Shown here: positions 49,101 through 59,101 of the stretch, piece by piece
Layout of the letters: every line of letters begins with the position of its first letter
How positions within the stretch are numbered: position 1 is the stretch's first letter
DNA from: Steromphala cineraria
Taxonomy: Eukaryota > Mollusca > Gastropoda > Trochida > Trochidae
Length of the DNA: 64,000 nucleotides
NCBI GenBank assembly: GCA_916613615.1
Contig: OU744724.1
Coordinates: forward strand, 33,491,607-33,555,606
Direction: 5' to 3'
The notes under the pieces: model-generated
The model's database searches: none
What the model was told of the DNA's origin: nothing
The model's input: only the letters and a program-made list of their open reading frames with translations
Position numbers and translations under genes: made by a program

Positions 49101-52100
49101 TATATTTGATCAACGTCATGTATAAGTTGGTTTTAAAAATAAAAACGATAAGAGATTTGGTTGTACCCCTGTATAAAGGCGAATTTCTGTTTGGCATATA
49201 GGAAGCTGTGAGATAATGGGAGGCAAGGAATCATTTTATATAAGAGTCACTCCGTGAATTCATGACATATTGATTAAATTTGATTAGATAAATTCAAAAC
49301 ATTTGAAATTTTCTCCAGTAACTGACAAATATATGACAAATACTGTTTTCGATGAAAATCTAAAAACAGTCTAATGCTTGCACAGAACCGGAGTTGATAA
49401 GACCAATTTCCATGGCAACGTGTTTTATAATCTATCAAACACTATCAACTCACAAGTTTGACAAGAGCGTCACTGTCCGATTTTCGATTATAATCGCGGC
49501 CTCGTATCGTCCCTTTACAAAACAGATAAGTATTCAAATGATACTTCTTACAATTAGTCGATACTTATCAATCCGGCGGATAACACCATTGATAGAATTT
49601 TTAATATGTGACTTCCGTCAACTCACTGAGTGGCACTTAGGACAAATAGATGCAATCCAGAGAGCATTGATAGAGGAATAAATAATGAATAGCACATTTC
49701 ATTTCAAAAGATTTCATATTGAATGTCGATGTTACTGATAGTCTCTGGAAAAAAACGACATCTGTGAAACGTGTAGAAGTGTTCTTTACCACGTGAAATA
49801 TAGTATTACGTCGAGATTTTTTTAAACTAAATACGATCACTGAATAACTAGTGAATAACAATTACAAACATGTTCAACCACTTCTGATCATAAAGCAGTC
49901 CCCATTGCCCCAAGTAAAGTGATGTACCATGCAGTTTAGAATCATTACATATAGCTGTTCATGAGGTTAATTGCTGAATATCTCTTGACTATACTCCACC
50001 TTCCTAAGTTGCGAACTTAAAATGCCCTAAGTTGAGAAGTTATGTTTGCTAAAATGATCTCAAATATTTGGACGCTGTCGAACAGGCGAAATATGAAGCA
50101 AAATCATTGGTCGTTATTTGGAGATTAGAATAAACTTGTATAAACTGGAATATATATAATAGGCGATGCATTTGAAAACGGATGGTTTATTTTTAAGTGG
50201 AACAATTTCTACAAGACTGTTAAACATTACATCATACAGCACTTTGTGTCAAACAGTTTCAGAAAAAGTAGATTGGCAGCATTGCCTTGAGCGAAATCAA
50301 GCATGCATGCATTTTATCAGATATGGACAAATTTCATTAAAGCTGGACAAGATTGCCTCGTGGTACAACTCACAAGGTCATAAGTTCACATGGTTGAGTA
50401 TTGACATCGGCAAGTTTCTTTGTGTTGATTCAATCACGCATGTTTTAAATGTAATGATCGATCTCATTAAGATATGATCTTTTTGGCAACACTATTTTAA
50501 GGATAAAATTGTGATCTTTTGTAATAATATGATTAATTATTGCCAGGGAAGGGTTTTTTTCTACAAAACGTATGAAACGTCAAAGGATGTCAATACATTT
50601 CACTTAATTCCTTAATTTTCACTTTGATAACTGACTTACAAACATGGGCAAATACTGAGAAAATATGATTGTTTACGATGGTGACATTTGTTTCATAAAT
50701 AAACATGTTCAGTTCACATATAACGTTTTAGTTGTTAACAGCAGATTTTTCGATGTTTAGGTTATGAAAACCTTTGGTAATAGTACAATAGTCCGGTTAC
50801 GTACCCTTGTTCAAGAGATGTCTTGATTGACTGTCAGGTAAACTAAACTTTATCAATTGTGCCATCATAACGTCATTTTGAAAAAATATTTTGAAAATAA
50901 GAGATCATCACCCACAATCCTATTTATCAATCTTATATCATCAACAAACAAATGACGCCTATACTTATATCAAGTTAGCAAAATAAAATATGCTGTTTTC
51001 TTCCAAAACCCATGTTATATTTGCTTCGTTTGTATGTATTATTGGCTTTTCCTTAATAAAATGTATGTCCTTCATTTATTTTCTATGAACCGACATTCTT
51101 GACTCGTACCAGTATAGATGTATCGATTTTATTCAATAGCAGGAGGCGAGGGTCACAGTGACATGGAAACAAAATAGTCATCCGTTTCTATACTGTCACT
51201 CAGTGCATGAAGAGGTGCATTGATAAACGGAAACATTTCCATCCTACTTAACCCTACCCTCCCACTCCGACAGCCCGGTAAAGATTTTCATATTTTATTG
51301 AAGTGACTCAATAGCTCCTCGGAGCTTGTTGGCTAATCCTTTCATGAATGTACTGTTTTTCTTTCATGAATAAAATATGCTTAAATCACTCAATAGCAAG
51401 CTGTGACGGCTGAACTGTCATAACTCAGCTTTGCTTTGTCTTCATTGCCTGTATGTGTTGTGTAGCGGTTGCCTACTGAAATACGTCTCAATATATGACT
51501 ATGCATTGTACGTTTTAAATGCAGTCGCAAATTAGTTATTTTGTTGCATCCAGACAAAGAAATAAATCTTCCTCAACTGTGTAACCACTAAATGAATCAT
51601 AATTTGATGATAGAATATGGTAGATATTTAGGTCTTAAAAGGGCGGATCGTCTTTGCCCGCATTGTATTGTACCTCATATCGAAAATGAGTATCACTTTA
51701 GAATGCCCTTTTTACCAGAAATTGAGATGTGATATTCTTTCTAAATATTACCATTTATATCCACCAGAATTAAAACTAACTTTCAGTGATGTATATAATA
51801 TATGTACCAAGTTTGTGCCCAAGTATGTTTACAATTTTTGTACAATCTGATGTATAATCGGTATGTGGCCTTTTCCTGAATAAACTCTCTCTCTCTCTCT
51901 CTCAGTAATAAATCTAAGTGTTGATTATTAACTAGACTAACATTTTGTCAATTCAATAAAACAAAATCATTACTTATTTTATGTTTGGATTTTTTACTTA
52001 AAAAGAAATAAAAAGGAGCAATGAACAATACTTAAAGCTGAGGCATCTAGACTGGCCAATATGTTCTAGACTTACGTAGGCTTCTTTAACTATTTTTTCT

Positions 52101-53980
52101 TTAGGGTGTGGATTACAAACTAGTTATTGAATTTTTGTTGGGAAGGTTTTACAATGATTTCCATGATTATGGTTTCAAACGCACTTCAACTCATTTTGAA
52201 AGTTCTGAGCTGCAAGTTTTATCATTAGGTTATCTATTGATGATATAAGACAATGTGTTGTAGCCTGATATGCTGCAGTATAAGAGATCGATATGATCAA
52301 TCACACTGTACCAGGATGTTACAAGATTGACACTCGACTCCAACTGAGAGGATGATTGGAGGTATTCTTTTACAATTACAAAGATAACGGGAAATTGTTT
52401 ATGTCCTCCCTCGATATCCGCCATAGCCAGTTCTAATTTAAAGGGAATCAGTAACCTAGCTTGTGGAACCTAATTGACCATCGTTAATGAAAGCGTCCAG
52501 ATGGGTAAGGGGGGTCATGTGACCCAAACTTGGTACTAGCTGTCAGCTGTAAGCGGTTTGTAACCAAACTATTTCTTCCCTACCGAGCATTTACGACTCT
52601 TTGGGGGCCCTGCTAATAAAACTCTGGAAGTTAAAAATTCGGGTTGCAGACCCCCTTTAAAATGAGTCACTCCGTGATCTTCACGACATATTATTATAAT
52701 TTGATATGAACCCATATGTTATCTTAAAATATAAAATATTTGGAGAATATCGGAACATCATATACGTATATGGGTGAAATTCACATGGATTCTGTTTCTG
52801 TAACCTCTGATACACTATCAATGCAACTCAAAACAGTCCTTATACAAAATTCCAATATCACTTTATTGACGCACGTCACTGTCCGAGTTTAGATCATAAT
52901 CGTGACTTTGACTTAATTCTGAGTTCATGTTGTCAATTAACAAAACCCATAAACTTAAATGATACTTTTAGCAACAGCTTGATCTTCTGAATAAAATGGC
53001 ATCACTGATAAATTTGGCAAATATAATAATAATACTTTATTGTCCTCAGTACATGTACATTGGAAATTTGATTTGTGCTAATGGCACCCGGCAGCCACGG
53101 TGCAGCGGTAGTTAATGCGATGTTCTGCCTTTACAATGCCGAGTGTCTTTTGGTATGACGCGAGTGACGAGCGGACACTCTACCACTGAACTACGCCAAT
53201 ATATGCTATATGAGTCCAACAACTAACGAACCGGAGTGTCTCTTTAACCGACTCTCGACTGAACTGTGTATGAAGATTTGTGGTAATGCTTTATAATGAT
53301 AAGGAGAACGGGACAGTTTCTTTATGACATGCTTCAATATCAGTATGAATACAAATAAAACCTGTTTACCTGGTGGTGGCAGGTTTATTACCTGTATCCT
53401 GTACTTCATACAAACCTGCAGAAGAGCTAAAATAGGTCACGGTTCGATTATGTCACAGTTATTAACATTCTGTTGACTAAGAACTCAAGGTATGCACAGC
53501 CGTGAACATTATAATCATTTTACGTGAATGCAGAAGTTTTTCAAACATGAACGATGATAGAATCAAATCGTAACACAGAAACATTTGCAACATGTGATTA
53601 TTTTGAGCATTCTAAACATTTGTACTATAGACTGTTAGTGACTGACTTGGTTTGTTTACAAAGGTTTAAACCGCTGCGTTGTGGATGTTAAAGCTTACGT
53701 TTTGAATGCTTGAAATATTTTAAGAGGTACAGTTATATACCTGAGAGTTTCAGTCCCTAAAATTTATTGAAGAACAAGAAGTGTAGTTACAGAACAAGGT
53801 TCACACAGTGTATCAAAACAATGTATGCAGATATAAACTGAGAGACGATTACCTGTACAATTTGTTTGTTATCTTTCACTAATCAAAGATGTTTATTACC
53901 TGTCTAGTTGGTGCAGTGGTGAGATCAACTTCAACAGGTCCCTCCCAGTCGCTCAAGTCTTCCTGGGATTCACTCGCCAT
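36440..53980 (-). CDS. ITPK: inositol-trisphosphate 3-kinase, complete, eight exons
   Basis: Exons in transcript order: 53900-53980 (ATG), 47205-47295, 45200-45352, 42295-42422, 40221-40370, 37584-37685, 37110-37181 (or -37178) and 36440-36643 (stop); all phases agree, giving 326 residues. The enzyme phosphorylates Ins(1,4,5)P3 to Ins(1,3,4,5)P4 in calcium signalling. Visible hallmarks: a basic GKKKK (44-48) before [14 protein letters not shown] (50-63), the family motif PCVMDVKMG (123-131, P-x3-D-x-K-x-G), [12 protein letters not shown], the insert-helix region [32 protein letters not shown] (260-267) and the metal-binding VIDFGKT (278-284). The N-terminus is only ~50 residues ([15 protein letters not shown]...), far shorter than vertebrate ITPKA-C, and lacks a recognisable F-actin region. 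The exon 2 donor is GTCATT, weak but giving the conserved G. Exon 1 is assigned from its ATG, acidic sequence, phase and donor, so it is less certain than the rest. Confidence 0.95.
36681..37019 (+). mobile_element. TTAA-type MITE family P1, copy 3 (best preserved)
   Basis: Ends AGGGACAGTAGCACG and CGTGCTACTGCCCCT are inverted repeats flanked by TTAA at 36677-36680 and 37020-37023. 339 bp, no ORF of substance, in the last ITPK intron. Confidence 0.9.
39252..39680. repeat. 71-bp minisatellite in an ITPK intron
   Basis: About six copies of a 71-bp unit beginning GATACAATATGCTACAACGC and containing ACAAAATTTCCAAATTAAAA. The first two copies are exactly 71 bp apart (39252, 39323). Confidence 0.95.
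40072..40146. repeat. (ATC)n microsatellite
   Basis: About 24 ATC units with a single interruption (ATA at ~40116), about 75 bp upstream of the ITPK exon at 40221 on the plus-strand map. Confidence 0.95.
40810..41006. mobile_element. 197-bp palindromic MITE with perfect 9-bp target duplication
   Basis: Ends CATCTTCCTACGCAGAGCC and GGCTCTGCGTAGGAAGATG; the arms remain complementary for about 55-60 bp (GTTTCCAAACTGTCATTTTA on the left). GGTCGAATC flanks both sides (40801-40809 and 41007-41015). A 9-bp duplication is typical of Mutator-like elements. Confidence 0.9.
41272..41806 (-). mobile_element. TTAA-type MITE family P1, copy 4, split by a retroelement tail
   Basis: Ends TGGGGCAGTAGTACG and CGTGCTACTGCCCCT with TTAA at 41268-41271 and 41807-41810. 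A 173-bp segment (41330-41502) interrupts it; without that segment it matches copy 1 closely. Confidence 0.9.
41330..41502 (+). mobile_element. 5'-truncated LINE/SINE 3' end nested in P1 copy 4
   Basis: The insertion ends in TTTAATAAAAACTATACTAC followed by a TAC repeat and is bounded by ACTAAT on both sides (41324-41329 and 41503-41508), as for target-primed reverse transcription. Confidence 0.8.
41914..42240. mobile_element. fold-back element of the 18655 family, split by a TTAA insertion
   Basis: Left part 41914-42013 (CCGTTGCACAAAACACT... CTAACCTTAGTGTTAA) and right part 42216-42240 (TTAAGTTTGCTTGTGCAACG) together reproduce the intact copy at 18655-18771. Confidence 0.8.
42014..42215. 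mobile_element. TTAA-flanked MITE family P2, short copy
   Basis: 202 bp between TTAA at 42010-42013 and TTAA at 42216-42219. It is homologous to the first ~275 bp of the element at 61871-62291 (shared ATATGCTGTATTATGCTCAT and GATTGGCTTCGTATCACGAT) but lacks that copy's right terminal repeat. Confidence 0.8.
43697..43855. mobile_element. pogo/Tigger-like MITE with TA duplication
   Basis: Ends CAGTAGAACACGGATATAGC and CGTTATATCCGAGTTCTACTG are inverted; TA flanks both (43695-43696, 43856-43857). The interior repeats GGATATAGCGAA several times. TIRs starting CAGTAGAAC..CG.TAT are typical of pogo-group elements. Confidence 0.85.
46083..46544 (+). CDS. unidentified 153-codon ORF antisense in an ITPK intron
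   Basis: An unbroken plus-strand frame between ITPK exons 2 and 3. The second half looks protein-like: [20 protein letters not shown], then [20 protein letters not shown] and [17 protein letters not shown]. For this base composition a run of this length without stops is unlikely by chance. In another frame, ATGGCGGCGGAGGATCAG at 46111 is followed by GTACGT, which looks like a first exon with donor, though it is not in frame with the ORF. No family recognised; it could be a small gene, a retrocopy or a transposon piece. Confidence 0.3.
   Translation: MTLMTSDRIYGGGGSGTLLIHDCCRLTNQIYWLILKDALILTTFLFEVKHCLTHLCSLKMELFGHYITTLNVLCIFPTLLRMKGLIESNASNKENSNDTEVLFLDLKVEDSCEIPLDLGASIESISVYVYLCGLDYRYTHIQLTLQEIDLIDD
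47400..48240. repeat. 49-bp minisatellite with palindromic core, ITPK intron 1
   Basis: About 15 copies of a 49-bp unit: GGTTGTAAACCTACAACAGT, then ACGGAATTTGTACATACTTT and ATACCTCAT. Each copy contains the inverted pair GTTGTA/TACAAC. Central copies (47750-48100) are nearly identical; the edges decay. A 68-codon frame across it is an artefact. Confidence 0.95.
48454..48735 (+). repeat. dispersed repeat family D, copy 2
   Basis: Same orientation as copy 1 at 13576-13860; starts near TACATTCAGGCAAAAATGAGG and ends near GGGGGTTTGAAACTGACGCG. The C-run of copy 1 is replaced here by AGGCCGCAGGACTC. Confidence 0.7.
49240..49600 (+). repeat. intron repeat family E, copy 1
   Basis: Homologous to 52660-53010: both start GAGTCACTCCGTGA and share CACTGTCCGA.TTT..AT.ATAATCG and AATGATACTT blocks. 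It supports the 95-codon frame 49394-49681, rejected as a gene. A short relative (GCCACTCCGTGAG) appears near 43124. Confidence 0.6.
49601..51609. other. ITPK intron 1, no feature recognised
   Basis: AT-rich intron. A 103-codon plus frame at 50166-50477 (contains [20 protein letters not shown]) has no recognisable family. Confidence 0.4.
51610..51902 (+). pseudogene. LINE RT/C-terminal zinc-knuckle remnant with (CT)n tail
   Basis: Plus strand reads [20 protein letters not shown] then YHF, and in another frame [20 protein letters not shown] to VPKYVYNFC, the usual 'CPxC...E.E.HF...CP.Y..LR' end of non-LTR retrotransposon ORFs; one frameshift separates the halves. GAATAAA and a CTCTCTCT tail close the element near 51902. 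Confidence 0.8.
52660..53010 (+). repeat. intron repeat family E, copy 2
   Basis: Direct copy of 49240-49600, about 3.4 kb apart in the same ITPK intron. Confidence 0.6.
53022..53197 (-). mobile_element. tRNA-derived SINE
   Basis: Read on the minus strand from 53197: GGCGTAGTTCAGTGGTAGAG is a tRNA-like 5' end with a good A box, followed by TGTCCGCTCGTCACTCG; the B-box region is eroded. The 3' end reads CATGTACTGAGGACAATAAA followed by an ATT repeat, a LINE-type tail. About 175 bp; AATATA at both edges may be the target duplication. Confidence 0.7.
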
Positions 53981-54027
53981 CTTCTTAAAAATATTTCCCT
54001 TATTTCTCCTGGTAAGTTTCCCACTGA

Positions 54028-54035
54028 TGACGTCA
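54028..54035. promoter_or_regulatory. CRE-type palindrome upstream of ITPK
   Basis: TGACGTCA lies 48 bp upstream of the ITPK start codon (minus strand). It could be a CREB/ATF site in the promoter or 5' UTR, but the same 8-mer occurs several times elsewhere in the window. Confidence 0.3.
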
Positions 54036-54379
54036 GGTCACTATTCAAAGTTTTTCACTCTCTCTCAATTTCCCCCTTCTCACCTTCCGTCACTAAAAAT
54101 TCCTTCGTCCTGACAACTTCTTCCGTAAACGAATTCACAGTTCACTCAGAGAACTCTCAAAACTTATCTTAACTTCCTGTCTTCAGAAAGCAACAAACAT
54201 CTGGTCACACAACTGGCTTGGTAAGAGAGTATTGTCACCTTTGATCAGCCACTCTACCTGTACAGGTATGTCAATTACCTACCTGCCTACCTGTACCTGA
54301 GAAGAGTATTTGATGACTGGGAGCCAGTCAGGCAAGACGAATACCACATCTAAACAGCGAGACGGATAATGAAAACTAG

Positions 54380-55250
54380 ACTGTCTCTGTGTCTCCTTAT
54401 CATGTTCAGTCTCTTGTGTGTACAATCTCCAATCAAAGTGAAGTGGGGCGGTTAATCAAAACTCTAGTCCAGTCTCTTCGTCTCATTACAATTGCAAATT
54501 TGACGCTCAGCCTCAAGTGTGTACAATCTCCAAAATAGACTGTCACAAGTTTACTGATCCAATCAAAGTGAAGTGGTCGGATAATGAAAACTAGACTGTC
54601 AACAAGTCTCTGTGTCCCATTACCATGCTCAGTCTCCAGTGTGTACAATCTCCAATATAGACTGTCCCAAGTTTACTCATCTAATAAAAAATAAAAGTGA
54701 AATGGACGGATTATAAAAACTAGACTGTCAACAAGTCTCTTCGTCTCATTGCAATTGCAAATTTGATGCTCAGTCTCCAGTGTGTACAATCTTTAATATA
54801 GACTGTCACAAGTTTACTGATCCAATCAAAGTGAAATGGTCGGATGATGAAAACTAGACTGTCAACAACTCTCTGTGTCTCATTACAATGCTCAGTCTCC
54901 AGTGTGTACAATCTCCAATATAGACTGTCCCAAGTTTACTCATCTAATAAAAAATAAAAGTGAAATGGACGGATAATAAAAACTAGACTGTCAACAAGTC
55001 TCTTCGTCACATTGCAATTGCAAATTTGATGCTCAGTCTCCAGTGTGTACAATCTTTAATATAGACTGTCACAAGTTTACTGATCCAATCAAAGTGAAAT
55101 GGTCGGATGATGAAAACTAGACTGTCAACAAGTCGCTATGTCTCAGTCTCAGTCTACAGTGTTACAGTCTCCAATATAGACTGTCCCAAGTTTACTCATC
55201 CAATAAAAATGAAGTGGAACGGATAATCAAAACGTAGACTTTCATCCAGT
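54380..55250. repeat. higher-order tandem repeat, 263 bp made of two ~131-bp halves
   Basis: Two related half-units (A with TCGTCTCATTGCAATTGCAA, B with TGTCTCATTACAATGCTC) alternate. Both contain CAGTGTGTACAATCT, ATATAGACTGTC and AAAACTAGACTGTCAACAA. A-type units at 54736 and 54999 are 263 bp apart. The array sits just upstream of ITPK. Confidence 0.9.
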
Positions 55251-55619
55251 GGATGTCCCTCACAATCAATGCAAACTTGGTGGATTCAACTTCTATTTTA
55301 TAACGACTTCAACAGTAGAAAGTCGACTGCTAAGATTGACAAATGGTACGCAATGACGTGTTAACCAGCTGTCGCAGATTTCAATATTAGCCTATATGAA
55401 ATATATAGCCGGAGAAGGCAACTTGATCTGTTTTAACTTGTTTTACCTTCTTACGTCATAATGATACTTATCATAATATATGAGCTTATCCTTTATACTA
55501 TTAGGTGATCTTACTTATATCTTACACCGCCTCAGCTTGCAACGCAATATATGAAATTAATTCATGTATCAAGACACTGTAGGAATATGTTTACTATATA
55601 TTATTACTATATACTATAT

Positions 55620-56290
55620 TCAGTTATACCATCATTTTTCAGTTATGTTATCACAATCAGTTATACCATCATGTTATGTAATTACCGTAACATTCTGTTA
55701 TACCTTCATTTTCATGATCAGCAATTACCATCACATTCAGTCATACCATCATATTATCCACTTAATACCATCACATTCATTTAGATCATCATACTGTCCA
55801 CTAAATACCATGGCATTGAGTTATGCCATAATGAAATATTCATTAAATATCATCACATTGAGTTATGCCATTATGAAATATTCATTCAATACCATCACAT
55901 TGAGTAAACCCATCATAAATTCACTAAATTCCATCACATTAAGTTATAGCATCATATTTTTAAATAAATACCACCACAGTGCGATATACCATCATAATAT
56001 TCACAAAACAATATCACATTGAGTTATACGTTTCACCAAATACCATCACATTGAGTTATACTTCATACTAGTCACTTAATATCATCACTTATCATCATCA
56101 CAGTTATACCCTCATTATCATCACCTAATGCCACCATATTGAGTAATGCCATCATGATATTCACTACATACCATCACATTGAGTAATGCCATCATGATAT
56201 TCACTACATACCATCAAATTGAGTTACACCTTCATACTATTCACTACATACCATCACATTGAGTTATACCCTCATTATCATCACTTAATG
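55620..56290. repeat. degenerate ~40-bp tandem repeat rich in CCATCA
   Basis: More than a dozen diverged units of the type ACCATCACATTGAGTTATAC followed by CATCAT.ATATTCACTAAAT. It continues after the inserted element at 56457-56490. The 152-codon frame 55564-56022 is repeat-derived. Confidence 0.9.
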
Positions 56291-56456
56291 CACAGGAACC
56301 CGATATCGTAAATAAAGTGGAGGTAAAACGTGGGTAAGAAAGATCCGTCCCCTATATGTATACTCTATATACATATAGGGGACGGATCTTTCTTACCCAC
56401 GTTTTACCTACATTTTCGTTTTACCTACATTTTATTTACGATATCGGGTTCCTGTG
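56291..56456. mobile_element. 166-bp hairpin MITE with perfect 8-bp duplication (hAT-like)
   Basis: Arms CACAGGAACCCGATATCGTA and its complement, then AAAACGTGGGTAAGAAAGAT and complement, meet around ATATGTATACTCTATATACATAT. ACTTAATG flanks both sides (56283-56290, 56457-56464). Arm identity is near perfect apart from a small duplication of TTTTACCTACATTT in the right arm, so it is young. Confidence 0.9.
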
Positions 56457-56699
56457 ACTTAATGCCACCATATTGAGTTATGCTATCATATGCCAAATAA
56501 TAAAACCAGCGAAATTAATACAAAAAAACGTAGTTTTTCCTTGTTCAGTAAATGACAATGGGACAACGATAAATGCATCGCTCAAATATCGCTAAAAGTT
56601 ATTGGAAGAAACATGTTGCTTTCCCGTGACAAGATATTTTCAAAAACCCAAGACCAGTTAAATGAGGCGAGAAATATCAATATGAAATGCTGAGGATGT

Positions 56700-57147
56700 C
56701 CCTGTTGAAGAAGAAGTGTCAATAAATTGGTGATATTGATGTGAAGACCACGTTGTTTTCTTCGACCATTTGAAATGGACCATCACATCCACATGGCCAG
56801 AGAATGTGTTTAACGCTCAAGCAAACAAAGACAACCAACAAACCATTACAAACAGTAAACCAGCCGTCCCGTCGAGATGTGGGAAACAAATGTGTGGCTG
56901 GATCAAGAACAAGCAATGGTCCATGTTGAAACACGTTGCTGCTAATCTGGAGACATGTTTCACATCACATGACGTATTTCATCACGGGAGTTTAATCTTT
57001 GGCACCATTATAAGACGAAGAGATGGGACAAAGAAACAGGAATCAGGATTAACCCCTAAAGTGCCCAAGGGACATGATCAAAGGCAGGGCAGTAAGAAGG
57101 TTAAAGTCTTCATTCAACTGTTAACACCGTTATCATGCCATTATTAA
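56700..57147 (+). other. open region with a 125-codon frame, no family recognised
   Basis: Plus frame 56770-57147 (WTITSTWPENVFNAQANKDN ... KKVKVFIQLLTPLSCHY) and an overlapping minus frame (56719-56934) are both open. The local base composition is less AT-rich than the flanks. Neither reads like a known protein; possibly an upstream ITPK UTR/regulatory segment or part of a repeat. Confidence 0.25.
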
Positions 57148-57387
57148 TAAGAAGAAACGCACATAGTTGCATATTCAACCCTTACAATGCTTCCTGGAAG
57201 CCGCTTTTAAGTTTTGTAGAAATCGTTGCATTGTTGAGTTCAAACCAGGTTACATGTAAACATCGAAAGAAAACTTCCCAAGACATTTTGTAATTAAATC
57301 AATTTAAATCTGTCTAAAGTTTGTACCTCCCGGACCTCTGACCGCCTTGACATACTTGAATCATTTACATAATGTCATAACGTTGTA

Positions 57388-57470
57388 CAATCTAAATACA
57401 TTTAGATCAACAGGTTTTATATTTGGTCATAACAAAAGAAAAATCTGTTGATCTAAATTTATTTAGATTG
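57388..57470. mobile_element. 83-bp MITE family M9, perfect 9-bp duplication
   Basis: Ends CAATCTAAATACATTTAGAT and ATCTAAATTTATTTAGATTG are inverted. AACGTTGTA flanks both sides (57379-57387, 57471-57479). Confidence 0.9.
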
Positions 57471-58334
57471 AACGTTGTATCTCTACATTTAATGCCATAT
57501 AGAGCACGAATAATAGAATTATACAAACCCGTAAAAGTGTTCCAAAAGGATCAGCCATCATGGTGAGTGTAGACGAGCAATGTCTGATACTGTCATTCCA
57601 ATGACCTCAGAATACCACTGTAAGCATCGTAGTCGGTACAGAGGATGCCCAAAATGATTAGGATCCGTTAATGAATCAATAGTATCGGGTCGTGACCATA
57701 CTGCCATATGGTTCAAAACTGCAACATCTGTAAAACGAAGTCAATGAAATAAAATCGGATTTGTATCTTTAGATTGTGAAGCGACCTGTTACTTTTCGTA
57801 TCGGAGGTGGAAGCGAAATCAAACAAAAGTCATGTTCAAATGATAGGTGTTCAGTTTGAAAGAAATTTTAAAACTTTCGCTGACACAAATCATTGACCGT
57901 CCCTCATTTTAATTCTTATAAAGTTTTCTGTGACCGAGTTAGTCGATCTTGCATCACTGAAGACGACTAGTAGTCCATTGTTGCCATATTGTACAATTAC
58001 TTAGAGTTTTTCTTGGTGAACACATTACTTCTAATTGTTCATTTCAATAACTTATTGTATTGTTACCAAACTTTAATAATTTTTTTGGAAAGTCACGCTT
58101 GATTTTAATACTTTTAAATGGGTGACAGAGGATGACTTTCAGAAAGTCACACGGAAATATATTGTTTCATGTTTGCAAAAAGTCAAAAGATTGTAAGTAG
58201 GCCCAGAGGTTTGATAATACGTCTGTAATGGTTTCAAGATTAAGGATCTATAGTTCCAAGGGGAACGAGGACGTAAATGGAAAAGAAAGGTGATTTCTGC
58301 ATGCATGAACAACGAAAATCGTATTCTGTTTGGT

Positions 58335-58437
58335 CAATCTAAATAAATTTAGATCAACAGATTTTTTATTTTGTCTTAGATCAAGTTCAACAGTATGACA
58401 AAATAAAAAATCTGTTGATCTAAATTTATTTAGATTG
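58335..58437. mobile_element. 103-bp MITE family M9, second copy
   Basis: Same ends as the 57388 element (CAATCTAAATAAATTTAGAT and complement, then CAACAGATTTTTTATTTTGT). Flanks CTGTTTGGT (58326-58334) and CAGTTTGGT (58438-58446) match at 8 of 9. Confidence 0.9.
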
Positions 58438-58752
58438 CAGTTTGGTTTGCGTGATTTTAAATAAGAATCATCAATATTTCATCTCATCTTAATGAAATAA
58501 ATAAAATGACAATGTGTGCATATTACTACAAGAGTTCACTTCCTTCGAGTTCTAGTTCAAACATGCCGTACCTATGACAAGCACTTGATGTATGGTATTG
58601 CTGATACTCATGAATTTACTTGAACGAATCCTTATGAACTCGGTTTTCTAACAATAGCGCAGACAGCCAACTATCTGAACATCAAGAAGCCTCGAGATTA
58701 AACGTGGACTGCCACACGGTGGAGCAATACGATTTCATGTAAAAATGCGTAA

Positions 58753-59097
58753 AGGGGAACTAGCACGTTTTTAACAAAACATTTTTTATCTTATTCTTTT
58801 CATTTATAATTGTACGTTAATGTTTTAATTTGATAGTGTCCAAAATCTCATTACACAAACCAAACATCCATAGTCAGAGAACAAATTATAAAGATTCATA
58901 TGAAGTCCGTTGGTGGCCATTTTTGCGTAAACACCTTTACTTTATTTGTGTAAGAAAAAAGAATCGCATGACTGAACTATGCATTATATATTTGATTTAT
59001 ATCTGCTTCATTTAGTTTGAACACATTGTCTTTCAATTATAAAAAAAATCATTTTCCTGACATCACCTGATATTCCTCCTAAAACGTGCTGCTGCCT
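58753..59097 (+). mobile_element. TTAA-type MITE family P1, copy 5
   Basis: Ends AGGGGAACTAGCACG and CGTGCTGCTGCCT, right flank TTAA (59098-59101), left flank GTAA (one change). Internal blocks ACACAAACCAAACATCCATA and GAATCGCATGACTG match the other P1 copies. Outside any identified gene. Confidence 0.85.
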
Positions 59098-59101
59098 TTA
59101 A

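Noticed and set aside
49394..49681. 95-codon plus frame
   Set aside because: It lies largely in repeat family E; the other copy at 52660-53010 does not keep the frame open.
54028..54035. TGACGTCA as strong evidence for cAMP control of ITPK
   Set aside because: The same 8-mer appears elsewhere (about 6697, 7121, 46091, 61684), including in a MITE, so it is kept only as a weak candidate site.
55564..56022. 152-codon frame rich in His, Ile, Tyr and Ser
   Set aside because: It lies wholly in the ~40-bp CCATCA repeat, whose units happen to lack stops in this frame.
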